From Aeromicrobium senzhongii (lineage in GTDB: Bacteria; Actinomycetota; Actinomycetes; Propionibacteriales; Nocardioidaceae): a DNA stretch of 64,000 nt. The stretch spans positions 682,001 to 746,000 of the forward strand of contig NZ_CP060587.1 in the NCBI RefSeq assembly GCF_014334735.1, read 5' to 3'. Below are positions 42,012 to 49,738 of the stretch, piece by piece (the stretch's first letter is position 1; each line of letters starts with the position of its first letter). A program made the position numbers and the translations under genes. Under the pieces are notes generated by a model. It saw nothing but the letters and a program-made list of their open reading frames with translations, did not search any database and had not been told where the DNA came from.

Positions 42012-42050
42012 TGGGCACGGACAGTGTACGGCGGCCGGGCGGCGGCCCGT

Positions 42051-42143
42051 TTGACCCACCGCCACTGCAGCCCCGTAGACTGAACGCTGGCCTGCGTGAG
42101 GACTCCGTGGGCTGGACACGCCCAACGACGCAGGAGTCATCAC
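42051..42143 (+). promoter_or_regulatory. tig promoter and switch-like leader
   Basis: TTGACC (42051-42056) and TAGACT (42076-42081) form a -35/-10 pair with 19-bp spacing. In the leader, CCTGCGT (42091-42097) can pair with ACGCAGG (42128-42134), and GACTCC (42101-42106) can pair with GGAGTC (42133-42138). Both pairings occlude the AGGAG ribosome-binding site (42132-42136) and compete with each other. An inner hairpin TGGGC/GCCCA (42108-42112/42120-42124) supports the second fold. Confidence 0.5.
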
Positions 42144-43517
42144 GTGAAGAGCAGCACCGAATCGCTGAGCCCGACGCGGGTCAAGCTGACCATCGAGGTG
42201 CCGTTCGAGGAGTTCAAGCCGAACCTCGACAAGGCCTACAAGACCATCGGTGCCCAGATCCAGGTCCCCGGCTTCCGCAAGGGCAAGGTCCCGGCGGCCA
42301 TCATCGACCAGCGCGTCGGCCGCAGCGCGGTCCTCGACGAGGCGCTGAACTCGGCCCTGCAGGGCTGGTACACCCAGGCGCTGCAGGACACCAAGACCAC
42401 GCCGCTGGGCCAGCCCGAGATCGACCTGACGAAGTTCGTCGACGGTGAGCCCATCGAGGTCACCGCCGAGCTCGACGTCCGTCCCCAGCTCGAGATCCCG
42501 GATGCGTCCGAGATCGCCGTGACGGTCAAGGACATCGAGGTGAACGACGACGACGTGAACGAGCAGCTCGACCAGCTGCGCGAGCGCTTCGCCACCTTCA
42601 CCGACGTCGACCGCCCGGCCGCCGACGGCGACTCGATCACGATCGACCTCTCGGCCGCCCACAAGGACGGCACGCTGATCGACGAGGCCCAGGCTGAGGG
42701 CCTGCCCTACGTCATCGGCAAGGCCACCATGCTCGACGGTCTCGACGAGGCCGTCACGGGACTGTCGAAGGGCGAGTCCGCCACCTTCTCGACCACCCTC
42801 GTCGGTGGCGACCTGGCCGGCGAGGAGGTCGACGTCACCGTCACGCTGCAGGACGTGCGTCAGACCGAGCTGCCCGAGCTCGACGACGAGTTCGCCCAGA
42901 TGGCCTCCGACTTCGACACGATGGACGAGTTCCGTGCCGACCTGGTCGAGCGCCTGACGCGCGGCAAGCGCATCGAGCAGGCCGCCGAGGCCCGCGACCT
43001 CGTCCTGGAGGAGCTCGTCTCCCGGGTCGACGCCCCGATGCCCGACGGACTGGCCGAGGCCGAGCTGGCGAACCGTCGTCAGCAGATGGACCAGCAGCTC
43101 GCGATGGCCGGCCTGACCCTCGAGAACTACCTCGAGGACCAGGAGGACGGCAAGACGGTCGACGAGTTCGAGTCCGAGCTCGAGCGCGACGTCCGCGAGT
43201 CGATCGTGGCGCAGTTCGTCCTGGACCAGCTGGTCGAGGAGAACGAGTACGACATCGACAACGACGAGCTGAGCCAGCACATCATGCGTCGGGCCCAGCA
43301 GTCCGGCGAGGACCCGAACTCCTACATCCAGCACATCATGGAGCACAACCACGTGCCCGAGATGATCAGCGAGGTGCTGCGCGGCAAGGCGCTGGCGTCG
43401 CTCGTGGAGTCGGCGAAGGTCACGGACCAGTCCGGCAACGTCGTCGACCTGGCGAACCTGCGTGCCGACGGCACGGTCGGCGGCGACGAGCCGGCCGACG
43501 AGTCCGCCTCGGAGTGA
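42144..43517 (+). CDS. tig: Trigger factor
   Basis: A 457-residue ribosome-associated chaperone and prolyl isomerase. The N-terminal ribosome-binding domain holds the signature VPGFRKGKVPAAIIDQRVG. A PPIase domain follows (about 160-245, DGDSITIDLSAAHKDGTLID...GKATMLDGLDEAVTG), then the helical substrate-cradling C-terminus. The end is acidic (GGDEPADESASE). The GTG start follows AGGAG; the longer in-frame start at 42096 is rejected because it lies in the leader and lacks homology. In actinobacteria tig usually precedes clpP1-clpP2-clpX; here four to five genes intervene. Confidence 0.97.
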   Translation: MKSSTESLSPTRVKLTIEVPFEEFKPNLDKAYKTIGAQIQVPGFRKGKVPAAIIDQRVGRSAVLDEALNSALQGWYTQALQDTKTTPLGQPEIDLTKFVDGEPIEVTAELDVRPQLEIPDASEIAVTVKDIEVNDDDVNEQLDQLRERFATFTDVDRPAADGDSITIDLSAAHKDGTLIDEAQAEGLPYVIGKATMLDGLDEAVTGLSKGESATFSTTLVGGDLAGEEVDVTVTLQDVRQTELPELDDEFAQMASDFDTMDEFRADLVERLTRGKRIEQAAEARDLVLEELVSRVDAPMPDGLAEAELANRRQQMDQQLAMAGLTLENYLEDQEDGKTVDEFESELERDVRESIVAQFVLDQLVEENEYDIDNDELSQHIMRRAQQSGEDPNSYIQHIMEHNHVPEMISEVLRGKALASLVESAKVTDQSGNVVDLANLRADGTVGGDEPADESASE

Positions 43518-43548
43518 CCCTCCGGCGGGCCCTGCCCGCCCGAACGAC

Positions 43549-43578
43549 AGAGCCGGTGCCCTTCGGGGCGCCGGCTCT
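43549..43578 (+). terminator. Intrinsic terminator of tig
   Basis: A 13-bp stem AGAGCCGGTGCCC / GGGCGCCGGCTCT (one G-U pair) capped by a stable C(UUCG)G tetraloop and followed by TTCGTT, 32 nt after the tig stop. Confidence 0.85.
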
Positions 43579-43715
43579 TTCGTTGTCCGGGCGCGACACG
43601 CCGCGCGGGCCTTGACCGCACTGCGTGGGCCGGGCAGAGTAACCGAGTGTTACGCGCCACCGGAACCTGATGCCGTGGCTCTCGGGATAGCTCGAGACCC
43701 CGCAGGAGAAGATCC

Positions 43716-44831
43716 GTGAAGGTGCGCCCCCTCGCCGCCAGCGCCGTGGCCTTGCTGGCCGGCCTCCTCACCGTCTCCCTGACGTCCGTACCGGCGTATG
43801 CGATCGAGGACGGCGGTGTGTCCGCAGCCGCCGCAACGGCCTCGCCCGGCTCGGTCCTCGAGCAGGCTCCGGCGCCCGGGGCCCTGGCCGCCCTCGGGAT
43901 CGCGCCGGCGGATGCGACGGCCACCCGGGTGCTCTACGCGTCCACGGGCGTCCGGGGTGAGGCGACGCCCGTCTCCGGCTTGGTGATCGTCCCGAAGACC
44001 CCGTGGCGTGGGCCGGGGGAGAGGCCGCTCGTCGCGGTCAGTCCTGGCACGCAAGGCCTCGACGACCGCTGCGCCGCCAGCCGGCTGATCGAGTCCGGCC
44101 GGCTCAACGACGGCACGTGGATCAAGCAGTTCCACACGGCGGGCTACGCGATCGCCATGACCGACTACGAAGGACTCGGCACGCCCGGCGACCACCCGTA
44201 CGCCGACAACGTCGTCCTCGGCCACAACGCCCTCGACGTGGTGCGGGCCGCGCGACAGCTCGGTGTCTCGGTGACCGCGCCCGTGTTCCTCCAGGGATTC
44301 TCCGAGGGCGGCGGCGCGACGGCCGGGGCCCTGGAGCTGGCCCCGAGCTACGCCCCCGAGCTGCCCATCGCGGGCGGCCACGCGACCGCGCCCACCGGCG
44401 ACCTGACCGCGATCGGCGTGCGCCGTGGTCCCGACGTGTACCGGCCGTTGCTGCTCCTCGCGGTGGGCGTGCTCGACGACGACGCTCCGGCGTCCGGATG
44501 TCCGCCGGTGGGACTGCCGCGCGGGCTGACCGATCCTGAGGCGTTCGGTCCCACCGCCACGGCGACCCCGGAGCCGCCGCCGACGAGCCGGTCGCGCATC
44601 GAGGTGCCGTTCGCGGTGACGGCCGCATGGGCCGACGAGATCGTCCCTCTTCGCTCGGTCAAGGAGGCCGCGAAGCAGTGGTGCGCCCGGGGCTCGCGGA
44701 TCGTCTACTCGACGTCGTGGGCGCCCTCTCACCTCGCCTCCGGGTACGAGGGTGGCGGCCAGGCCGTGCGGTTCTTCGGCGACGTCCTGCGCGGCAAGTC
44801 CTTCGAGTCCACCTGCGACTGGCTGTTCTGA
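43716..44831 (+). CDS. Secreted lipase-family alpha/beta hydrolase
   Basis: A 371-residue exported protein. A Sec signal peptide is visible (LAASAVALLAGLLTVSLTSV then PAYA, cleavage near residue 28). The hydrolase core has VSPGTQGLDDRCAAS, YAIAMTDYEGLGTPGDHPY, the nucleophile elbow VFLQGFSEGGGATAGA, an Asp candidate in AWADEIVP and a His in APSHLASG. It resembles the LIP (secretory lipase) family, but the region between nucleophile and Asp (about 225-295) is shorter and Pro/Ala/Thr-rich, suggesting a reduced lid. GTG start with AGGAGAA upstream. Substrate unknown. Confidence 0.8.
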   Translation: MKVRPLAASAVALLAGLLTVSLTSVPAYAIEDGGVSAAAATASPGSVLEQAPAPGALAALGIAPADATATRVLYASTGVRGEATPVSGLVIVPKTPWRGPGERPLVAVSPGTQGLDDRCAASRLIESGRLNDGTWIKQFHTAGYAIAMTDYEGLGTPGDHPYADNVVLGHNALDVVRAARQLGVSVTAPVFLQGFSEGGGATAGALELAPSYAPELPIAGGHATAPTGDLTAIGVRRGPDVYRPLLLLAVGVLDDDAPASGCPPVGLPRGLTDPEAFGPTATATPEPPPTSRSRIEVPFAVTAAWADEIVPLRSVKEAAKQWCARGSRIVYSTSWAPSHLASGYEGGGQAVRFFGDVLRGKSFESTCDWLF

Positions 44832-44888
44832 GGTCCGCGCCCCGAGATCGGGGCGGGAATCGCTGGGCGCCTGGGGCACCATGGACGC

Positions 44889-46034
44889 ATGACCTCGACC
44901 GCTCGCACGACCGACGTCGCCGCGCTCGCGCTCGAGTACGGCGACCGGGTCGTCCTGGGCACGGTCCGCGACGTCCACACGGCGGTCGCCCACCGCGTCT
45001 TCGGTGCCACCCGGATCGTCGGCAGCCGGGTGCCGGAGGCGATCCACGACGCGGTCGCGGGCACGGTCTACGGCTCCCTCTCGCGGGCACTGCGGGCCTC
45101 GGGCACCGCCGCCCGGTCGATGGCGGCGCACGGCGTGGGTGCCCCGGTGGATGGTTCGAGGGTCGGCCGCCAGGTCCGCTCCGCGGTCAACGGGCTGGTC
45201 GGCGACGAGCTGCGCCTCATGGGCGATCCCCAGGCGATCACGATGTCCCTGCGCCGCGACGGCACGGACATCGCCGCGACACCGTGGAAGCTGCGCCAGG
45301 CCTATCCCGACGCGACCGGCCACCTCGTCGTCCTCGTCCACGGCCTGTGCGAGAACGACGAGTCCTGGCTGCGCCGGGGACCGAGCGCCACCTACGCCGA
45401 GCGCATCGCGGCGGACACCGAGGCCACGACCGTCCTGCTGCGGTACAACACCGGCCTGGACGTCTCCGAGAACGGCCAGCACCTCGACGAACTGCTCGAG
45501 CAGGTCGTCGCCAACTGGCCGGTCGCGGTGCATCGCATCACGCTGGTCGGGCATTCGATGGGCGGACTGGTCGTCCGTGCGGCGACGAACCGGGCCACCG
45601 TGGCCGGGCACCTGTGGCCGCACCGGGTCGGTGACGTCGTCTGCCTCGGCACGCCGCACGCCGGTGCGAACCTGGAGAAGGCCGCGCACCTGGGGTCGCG
45701 CGTGCTGGGGTTCTGGCCCCGGTCCACGCCGTTCGGCACGATCCTGGACTCCCGCTCGGCAGGCATCGTCGACCTGCGCCACGGGTACATCTCGGCCGAC
45801 GAGTGGGAGGGCCAGGACCTCACGGCTCGCTGGGGTATGGACCGCATCGCGGCGGCGCCCCTGCCACATGCGGAGTACCACTTCGTGGCGGCCGGGCCCG
45901 TCGGGCCGGCCGCGCGGTCGGAGTACCTGCCGTCGGCGCACCACTTCGCGTTGCTGAACCATCCCCGGGTCGGCGACTGGCTGGTGGCCTGGATCAATGC
46001 CAAGCCGCGTCAGGTGCGCAGCCTCGGCTCCTGA
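44889..46034 (+). CDS. Alpha/beta hydrolase (PGAP1/lipase-like)
   Basis: A 381-residue hydrolase with no clear signal peptide. The N-terminal about 135 residues are helical, Ala/Val/Arg-rich, possibly a scaffold. The core has LVVLVHGLCENDESWLRRG (oxyanion HG), ITLVGHSMGGLVVRAATN (Ser elbow GHSMGG), VVCLGTPHAGANLEKAAHL and a closing SAHHFALLNHPRV with candidate catalytic His. The LGTPHAG motif is typical of PGAP1/LCAT-like esterases. The ATG lies 6 nt after a weak -10-like CACCAT. It follows the secreted lipase on the same strand. Confidence 0.82.
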   Translation: MTSTARTTDVAALALEYGDRVVLGTVRDVHTAVAHRVFGATRIVGSRVPEAIHDAVAGTVYGSLSRALRASGTAARSMAAHGVGAPVDGSRVGRQVRSAVNGLVGDELRLMGDPQAITMSLRRDGTDIAATPWKLRQAYPDATGHLVVLVHGLCENDESWLRRGPSATYAERIAADTEATTVLLRYNTGLDVSENGQHLDELLEQVVANWPVAVHRITLVGHSMGGLVVRAATNRATVAGHLWPHRVGDVVCLGTPHAGANLEKAAHLGSRVLGFWPRSTPFGTILDSRSAGIVDLRHGYISADEWEGQDLTARWGMDRIAAAPLPHAEYHFVAAGPVGPAARSEYLPSAHHFALLNHPRVGDWLVAWINAKPRQVRSLGS

Positions 46035-46040
46035 TCTGCG

Positions 46041-46056
46041 TGTGAGACAGGTCACC
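46041..46056 (+). promoter_or_regulatory. CRP/GlxR-like site upstream of the SRPBCC pair
   Basis: TGTGA-N6-TCACC, nine of ten positions of the CRP-type TGTGA-N6-TCACA consensus. It is about 50 bp upstream of the start predicted from a -10-like TAGGCT at 46088-46093. The host's own CRP consensus is assumed, not known. Confidence 0.4.
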
Positions 46057-46128
46057 CCCATGTGACACCTTCGCTGTCACGGTCGGTTAGGCTCGCGGAG
46101 CACCGACCGACGAACCAGGGAGACGACT

Positions 46129-46611
46129 GTGGCGAACCGTGACGAGATCTCGGCGACGATCGACATCGAGGCGCCCCCGGAGCGGGTGTGGGAGCTGGTG
46201 AGCGACCCGGCGAAGATGCCCCGTTGGAGCCCGCAGTGCCGCAAGACGATCGTGCGTGGCAAGGGTCCTGTCGGCGTCGGCACGACCACGGTCAACATCA
46301 ACCGCCGCGGTCCGCTGTTCTGGCCCACGCGCTCGAAGGTCGTGGAGTTCGTGCCCGCGAAGCGCTTCGCCTTCTCGATCGCCGAGAACGGCACCGTGTG
46401 GTCCTACGACCTCGAGGCCACGGCGACGGGCACCCGCCTGACCGAGAGCCGTCACGCGCCCCACGGGGTCTCGGCCCTCTCGAACTTCCTCACCAGCCGC
46501 GTGCTCGGCGGCACGGACAACTTCGAGAGCGAGCTCGAGGACGGCATCCGCCAGACACTCGACCGGATCAAGGCCGCCGCCGAGGGCGGTGTCACGCCGG
46601 GAAAAGCCTGA
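46129..46611 (+). CDS. SRPBCC domain protein, zero-frame product of a possible frameshift pair
   Basis: A 160-residue START-like domain with the opener DEISATIDIEAPPERVWELV, then DPAKMPRWSPQCR, a central sheet including FWPTRSKVVEFVPAKRFAFS, and a C-terminal helix EDGIRQTLDRIKAAAE. It starts with GTG after AGGGAG. The 3' end contains GGGAAAA in slippery phase four codons before the end, then TGA, with a GC hairpin immediately downstream. The next reading frame encodes a second SRPBCC domain lacking a canonical start, so a -1 shift would extend this protein to about 317 residues. Ligand unknown. Confidence 0.85.
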   Translation: MANRDEISATIDIEAPPERVWELVSDPAKMPRWSPQCRKTIVRGKGPVGVGTTTVNINRRGPLFWPTRSKVVEFVPAKRFAFSIAENGTVWSYDLEATATGTRLTESRHAPHGVSALSNFLTSRVLGGTDNFESELEDGIRQTLDRIKAAAEGGVTPGKA

Positions 46612-46630
46612 GCGGCGGGGTCCCGCCGCT
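46599..46630 (+). other. Candidate -1 programmed ribosomal frameshift signal
   Basis: The slippery heptamer G_GGA_AAA (46599-46605) is in the exact zero-frame phase for simultaneous -1 slippage. Next come a 5-nt spacer GCCTG and a hairpin AGCGGCGG / CCGCCGCT (8 bp, loop GGTC; 46611-46630). The zero-frame stop TGA (46609-46611) lies between slip site and stem. The -1 frame then reads through about 158 codons of a second SRPBCC domain. Confidence 0.6.
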
Positions 46631-47081
46631 GGAGACCTCGACGTTCATCCCCGCTCCGGCCGAGCGGGTCTGGGAGGTCCTGCAGGACCAGCGACGGATG
46701 CGCCGCTGGAGTCCCGAGACGTGGGCCCAGCTCTTCCTGCCGCGTCGGCTGGCCCCCGGCCAGCTCTCGGTGAACCTCAACAAACGCAAGGCGTTCATCT
46801 GGCCGACGCTCAGCCGGTACGTCGCCGTCGAGCCGCCCGAGCTGCTGGCGTTCCGCGTCTACGGGCCGGGCGCCCGCTGGTCCTACCGGCTCGAGCCGCA
46901 GGACGGCGGCACCCGCCTGGTCCTGCGCCGCGATCTCCTCGGTGGCCGGCGCACCCTGATCAGCCGCGTCATCGCGACGCTGGCCCTCGGCGGGATCGAG
47001 GAGCACGACGACGAGCTGGTGGTCGGAATGGACCGGACCCTCGACGCGATCTCGGCCGACGTCACCGTGCGCGGTGCATGA
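46608..47081 (+). CDS. Second SRPBCC domain, likely read by frameshift (no canonical start)
   Basis: About 157 residues of SRPBCC fold: TSTFIPAPAERVWEVLQDQ, RRMRRWSPETWAQL, FIWPTLSRYVAVEPPELLAF and the C-terminal IEEHDDELVVGMDRTLDAIS. The order matches the first domain segment by segment, so the two are paralogues. No ATG, GTG or TTG occurs in frame between the upstream gene's end and the domain start. The first in-frame ATG (46698) would remove the first strand and helix. The given start is a CTG overlapping the TGA of the first gene; a -1 frameshift at 46599-46605 is the alternative I favour. Two separate domains in a heterodimer remain possible. Confidence 0.75.
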   Translation: MSGGVPPLETSTFIPAPAERVWEVLQDQRRMRRWSPETWAQLFLPRRLAPGQLSVNLNKRKAFIWPTLSRYVAVEPPELLAFRVYGPGARWSYRLEPQDGGTRLVLRRDLLGGRRTLISRVIATLALGGIEEHDDELVVGMDRTLDAISADVTVRGA

Positions 47082-47086
47082 CGTGC

Positions 47087-47104
47087 TGTACGCCGATGGC
47101 GAAC
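47087..47104 (+). promoter_or_regulatory. ClgR-type operator upstream of clpP1
   Basis: TGTA-CGCCGATGGCG-AAC fits the palindromic consensus reported for ClgR (WNNWCGCYNANRGCGWWS) at every defined position. Its centre lies about 60 bp upstream of the predicted clpP1 transcription start, a usual distance for an activator. ClgR is known to activate clpP operons in Corynebacterium, Streptomyces and Mycobacterium. The regulator gene is not in this window. Confidence 0.65.
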
Positions 47105-47142
47105 ACGGGTGTCGGGCGCGTGTCTGTGTCCGTCCCGCGGTC

Positions 47143-47148
47143 TAGGGT
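47143..47148 (+). promoter_or_regulatory. Probable -10 element (TAGGGT) of clpP1
   Basis: The hexamer ends 7 nt before the GTG at 47156. With the ClgR box 60 bp upstream it makes a coherent promoter. Confidence 0.5.
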
Positions 47149-47155
47149 CGGTGAC

Positions 47156-47755
47156 GTGAACGCACCCATGAACCCCCAGATGGCCGTCGAGGCGGGTCCC
47201 TCCGACCTCGACGGGCACATCTACAACCGTCTGCTGAAGGAACGCATCGTCTTCCTCGGCTCGGAGGTCCGCGACCAGAACGCGAACGCGATCTGCGCGC
47301 AGCTGCTGTTGCTCAACGCCGAGGACCCCGAGGCCGACGTGTACTTCTACATCAACAGCCCCGGCGGCTCCGTCGACGCGGGCATGGCGATGTACGACAC
47401 GATGCAGTTCATCTCGAACGACGTCGTCACCGTCGGCATGGGCCTGGCCGCCTCCATGGGCCAGTTCCTGCTCGCGGCGGGCACGGCCGGAAAGCGCTTC
47501 GCGCTGCCGCACACGCGCATCATGATGCACCAGCCCTCGGGCGGCATCGGTGGTTCGGCCTCGGACGTCAAGATCCAGGCCGAGCAGTCCATCCTGCTGA
47601 AGAAGCAGCTCAACGAGCTCCAGGCCAAGCACACCGGCCAGAGCGTCGAGCAGATCGAGGCCGACGCCGACCGTGACCGCTGGTTCACGCCCGCGCAGGC
47701 CAAGGCGTACGGACTGATCGACGAGATCGTCAACACGGCAGGAGACGTCCGATGA
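47156..47755 (+). CDS. clpP1: ATP-dependent Clp protease proteolytic subunit 1
   Basis: A 199-residue serine peptidase. Seen: the opener DGHIYNRLLKERIVFLGSEV, the oxyanion strand FYINSPGGSVDAGMAMYDT, catalytic Ser in VGMGLAASMGQFLLAAG and His in RIMMHQPSGG, with Asp in EADADRDRWFTPAQAKAYG. The GTG is preferred because the -10-like TAGGGT ends 7 nt upstream; an in-frame ATG 12 nt later is possible. It overlaps clpP2 by ATGA. In actinobacteria ClpP1 and ClpP2 form mixed heptamer rings. Confidence 0.97.
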   Translation: MNAPMNPQMAVEAGPSDLDGHIYNRLLKERIVFLGSEVRDQNANAICAQLLLLNAEDPEADVYFYINSPGGSVDAGMAMYDTMQFISNDVVTVGMGLAASMGQFLLAAGTAGKRFALPHTRIMMHQPSGGIGGSASDVKIQAEQSILLKKQLNELQAKHTGQSVEQIEADADRDRWFTPAQAKAYGLIDEIVNTAGDVR

Positions 47756-48351
47756 GCTACTACATGCCCCAGTGGGAAGAGCGCACGTCCTACGGCTTCC
47801 GTCGGATCGATCCCTACACGAAGCTGTTCGAGGACCGCATCATCTTCCTCGGCACGCCCATCAGCGACGACGTCGCCAACGCGGTCACGGCCCAGTTGCT
47901 GTGCCTGCAGTCGATGGATCCCGATCGTGACATCAGCATCTACATCAACAGCCCGGGCGGCTCGTTCACCGCGCTCACGGCGATCTACGACACGATGCGC
48001 TACATCAAGCCGGACGTGCAGACGTTCTGCCTGGGCCAGGCGGCCTCGGCCGCCGCGGTGCTCCTGGCCGCCGGCACCCCGGGCAAGCGCTTCGCCCTGC
48101 CGAACAGCCGCATCCTGATCCACCAGCCCTACACCGAGGGCACCGGTGGCCAGATCTCCGACCTGGAGATCCAGGCCAACGAGATCATCCGCATGCGCGA
48201 GCTGCTCGAGAAGATGCTCGCCGAGGCCTCCAACAAGACGCCCGAGGAGGTCAGCCGGGACGTCGAGCGCGACAAGATCCTGACGGCCGCCGGTGCTGTC
48301 GAGTACGGGATCATCGACCAGGTGCTCGACACGCTCAAGACGCCGCTCTGA
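47752..48351 (+). CDS. clpP2: ATP-dependent Clp protease proteolytic subunit 2
   Basis: A 199-residue ClpP paralogue. Seen: YYMPQWEERTSYGFRRIDPY at the N-terminus (typical of the actinobacterial ClpP2), YINSPGGSFTALTAIYDTM, the Ser in CLGQAASAAAVLLAAG, the His in ILIHQPYTEGTGGQ and DVERDKILTAAGAVEYGI. Translation is coupled to clpP1. ClpP2 is the ring that docks ClpX/ClpC1 in mycobacteria. Confidence 0.97.
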   Translation: MSYYMPQWEERTSYGFRRIDPYTKLFEDRIIFLGTPISDDVANAVTAQLLCLQSMDPDRDISIYINSPGGSFTALTAIYDTMRYIKPDVQTFCLGQAASAAAVLLAAGTPGKRFALPNSRILIHQPYTEGTGGQISDLEIQANEIIRMRELLEKMLAEASNKTPEEVSRDVERDKILTAAGAVEYGIIDQVLDTLKTPL

Positions 48352-48449
48352 GCGACACGCTCCGACGCAAACGCCGGTGACGTTCCCTCCACGGTGCACA
48401 GCTGTGGCATCGTGGGGGGACCGTTCGGAAACGACAGGAAAACACACGC

Positions 48450-49718
<1,269 letters not shown>

Positions 49719-49726
49719 CTTCCGTA

Positions 49727-49732
49727 TAGCGT
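49727..49732 (+). promoter_or_regulatory. Probable -10 element (TAGCGT) of the Rv2449c-like gene
   Basis: The hexamer ends 6 nt before the ATG at 49739. Confidence 0.4.
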
Positions 49733-49738
49733 CGACCC

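Noticed and set aside
43650-46061. 803-codon minus-strand frame antisense to both hydrolases
   Set aside because: Both hydrolases have signal peptide or catalytic motifs in the plus frames; the minus frame has none.
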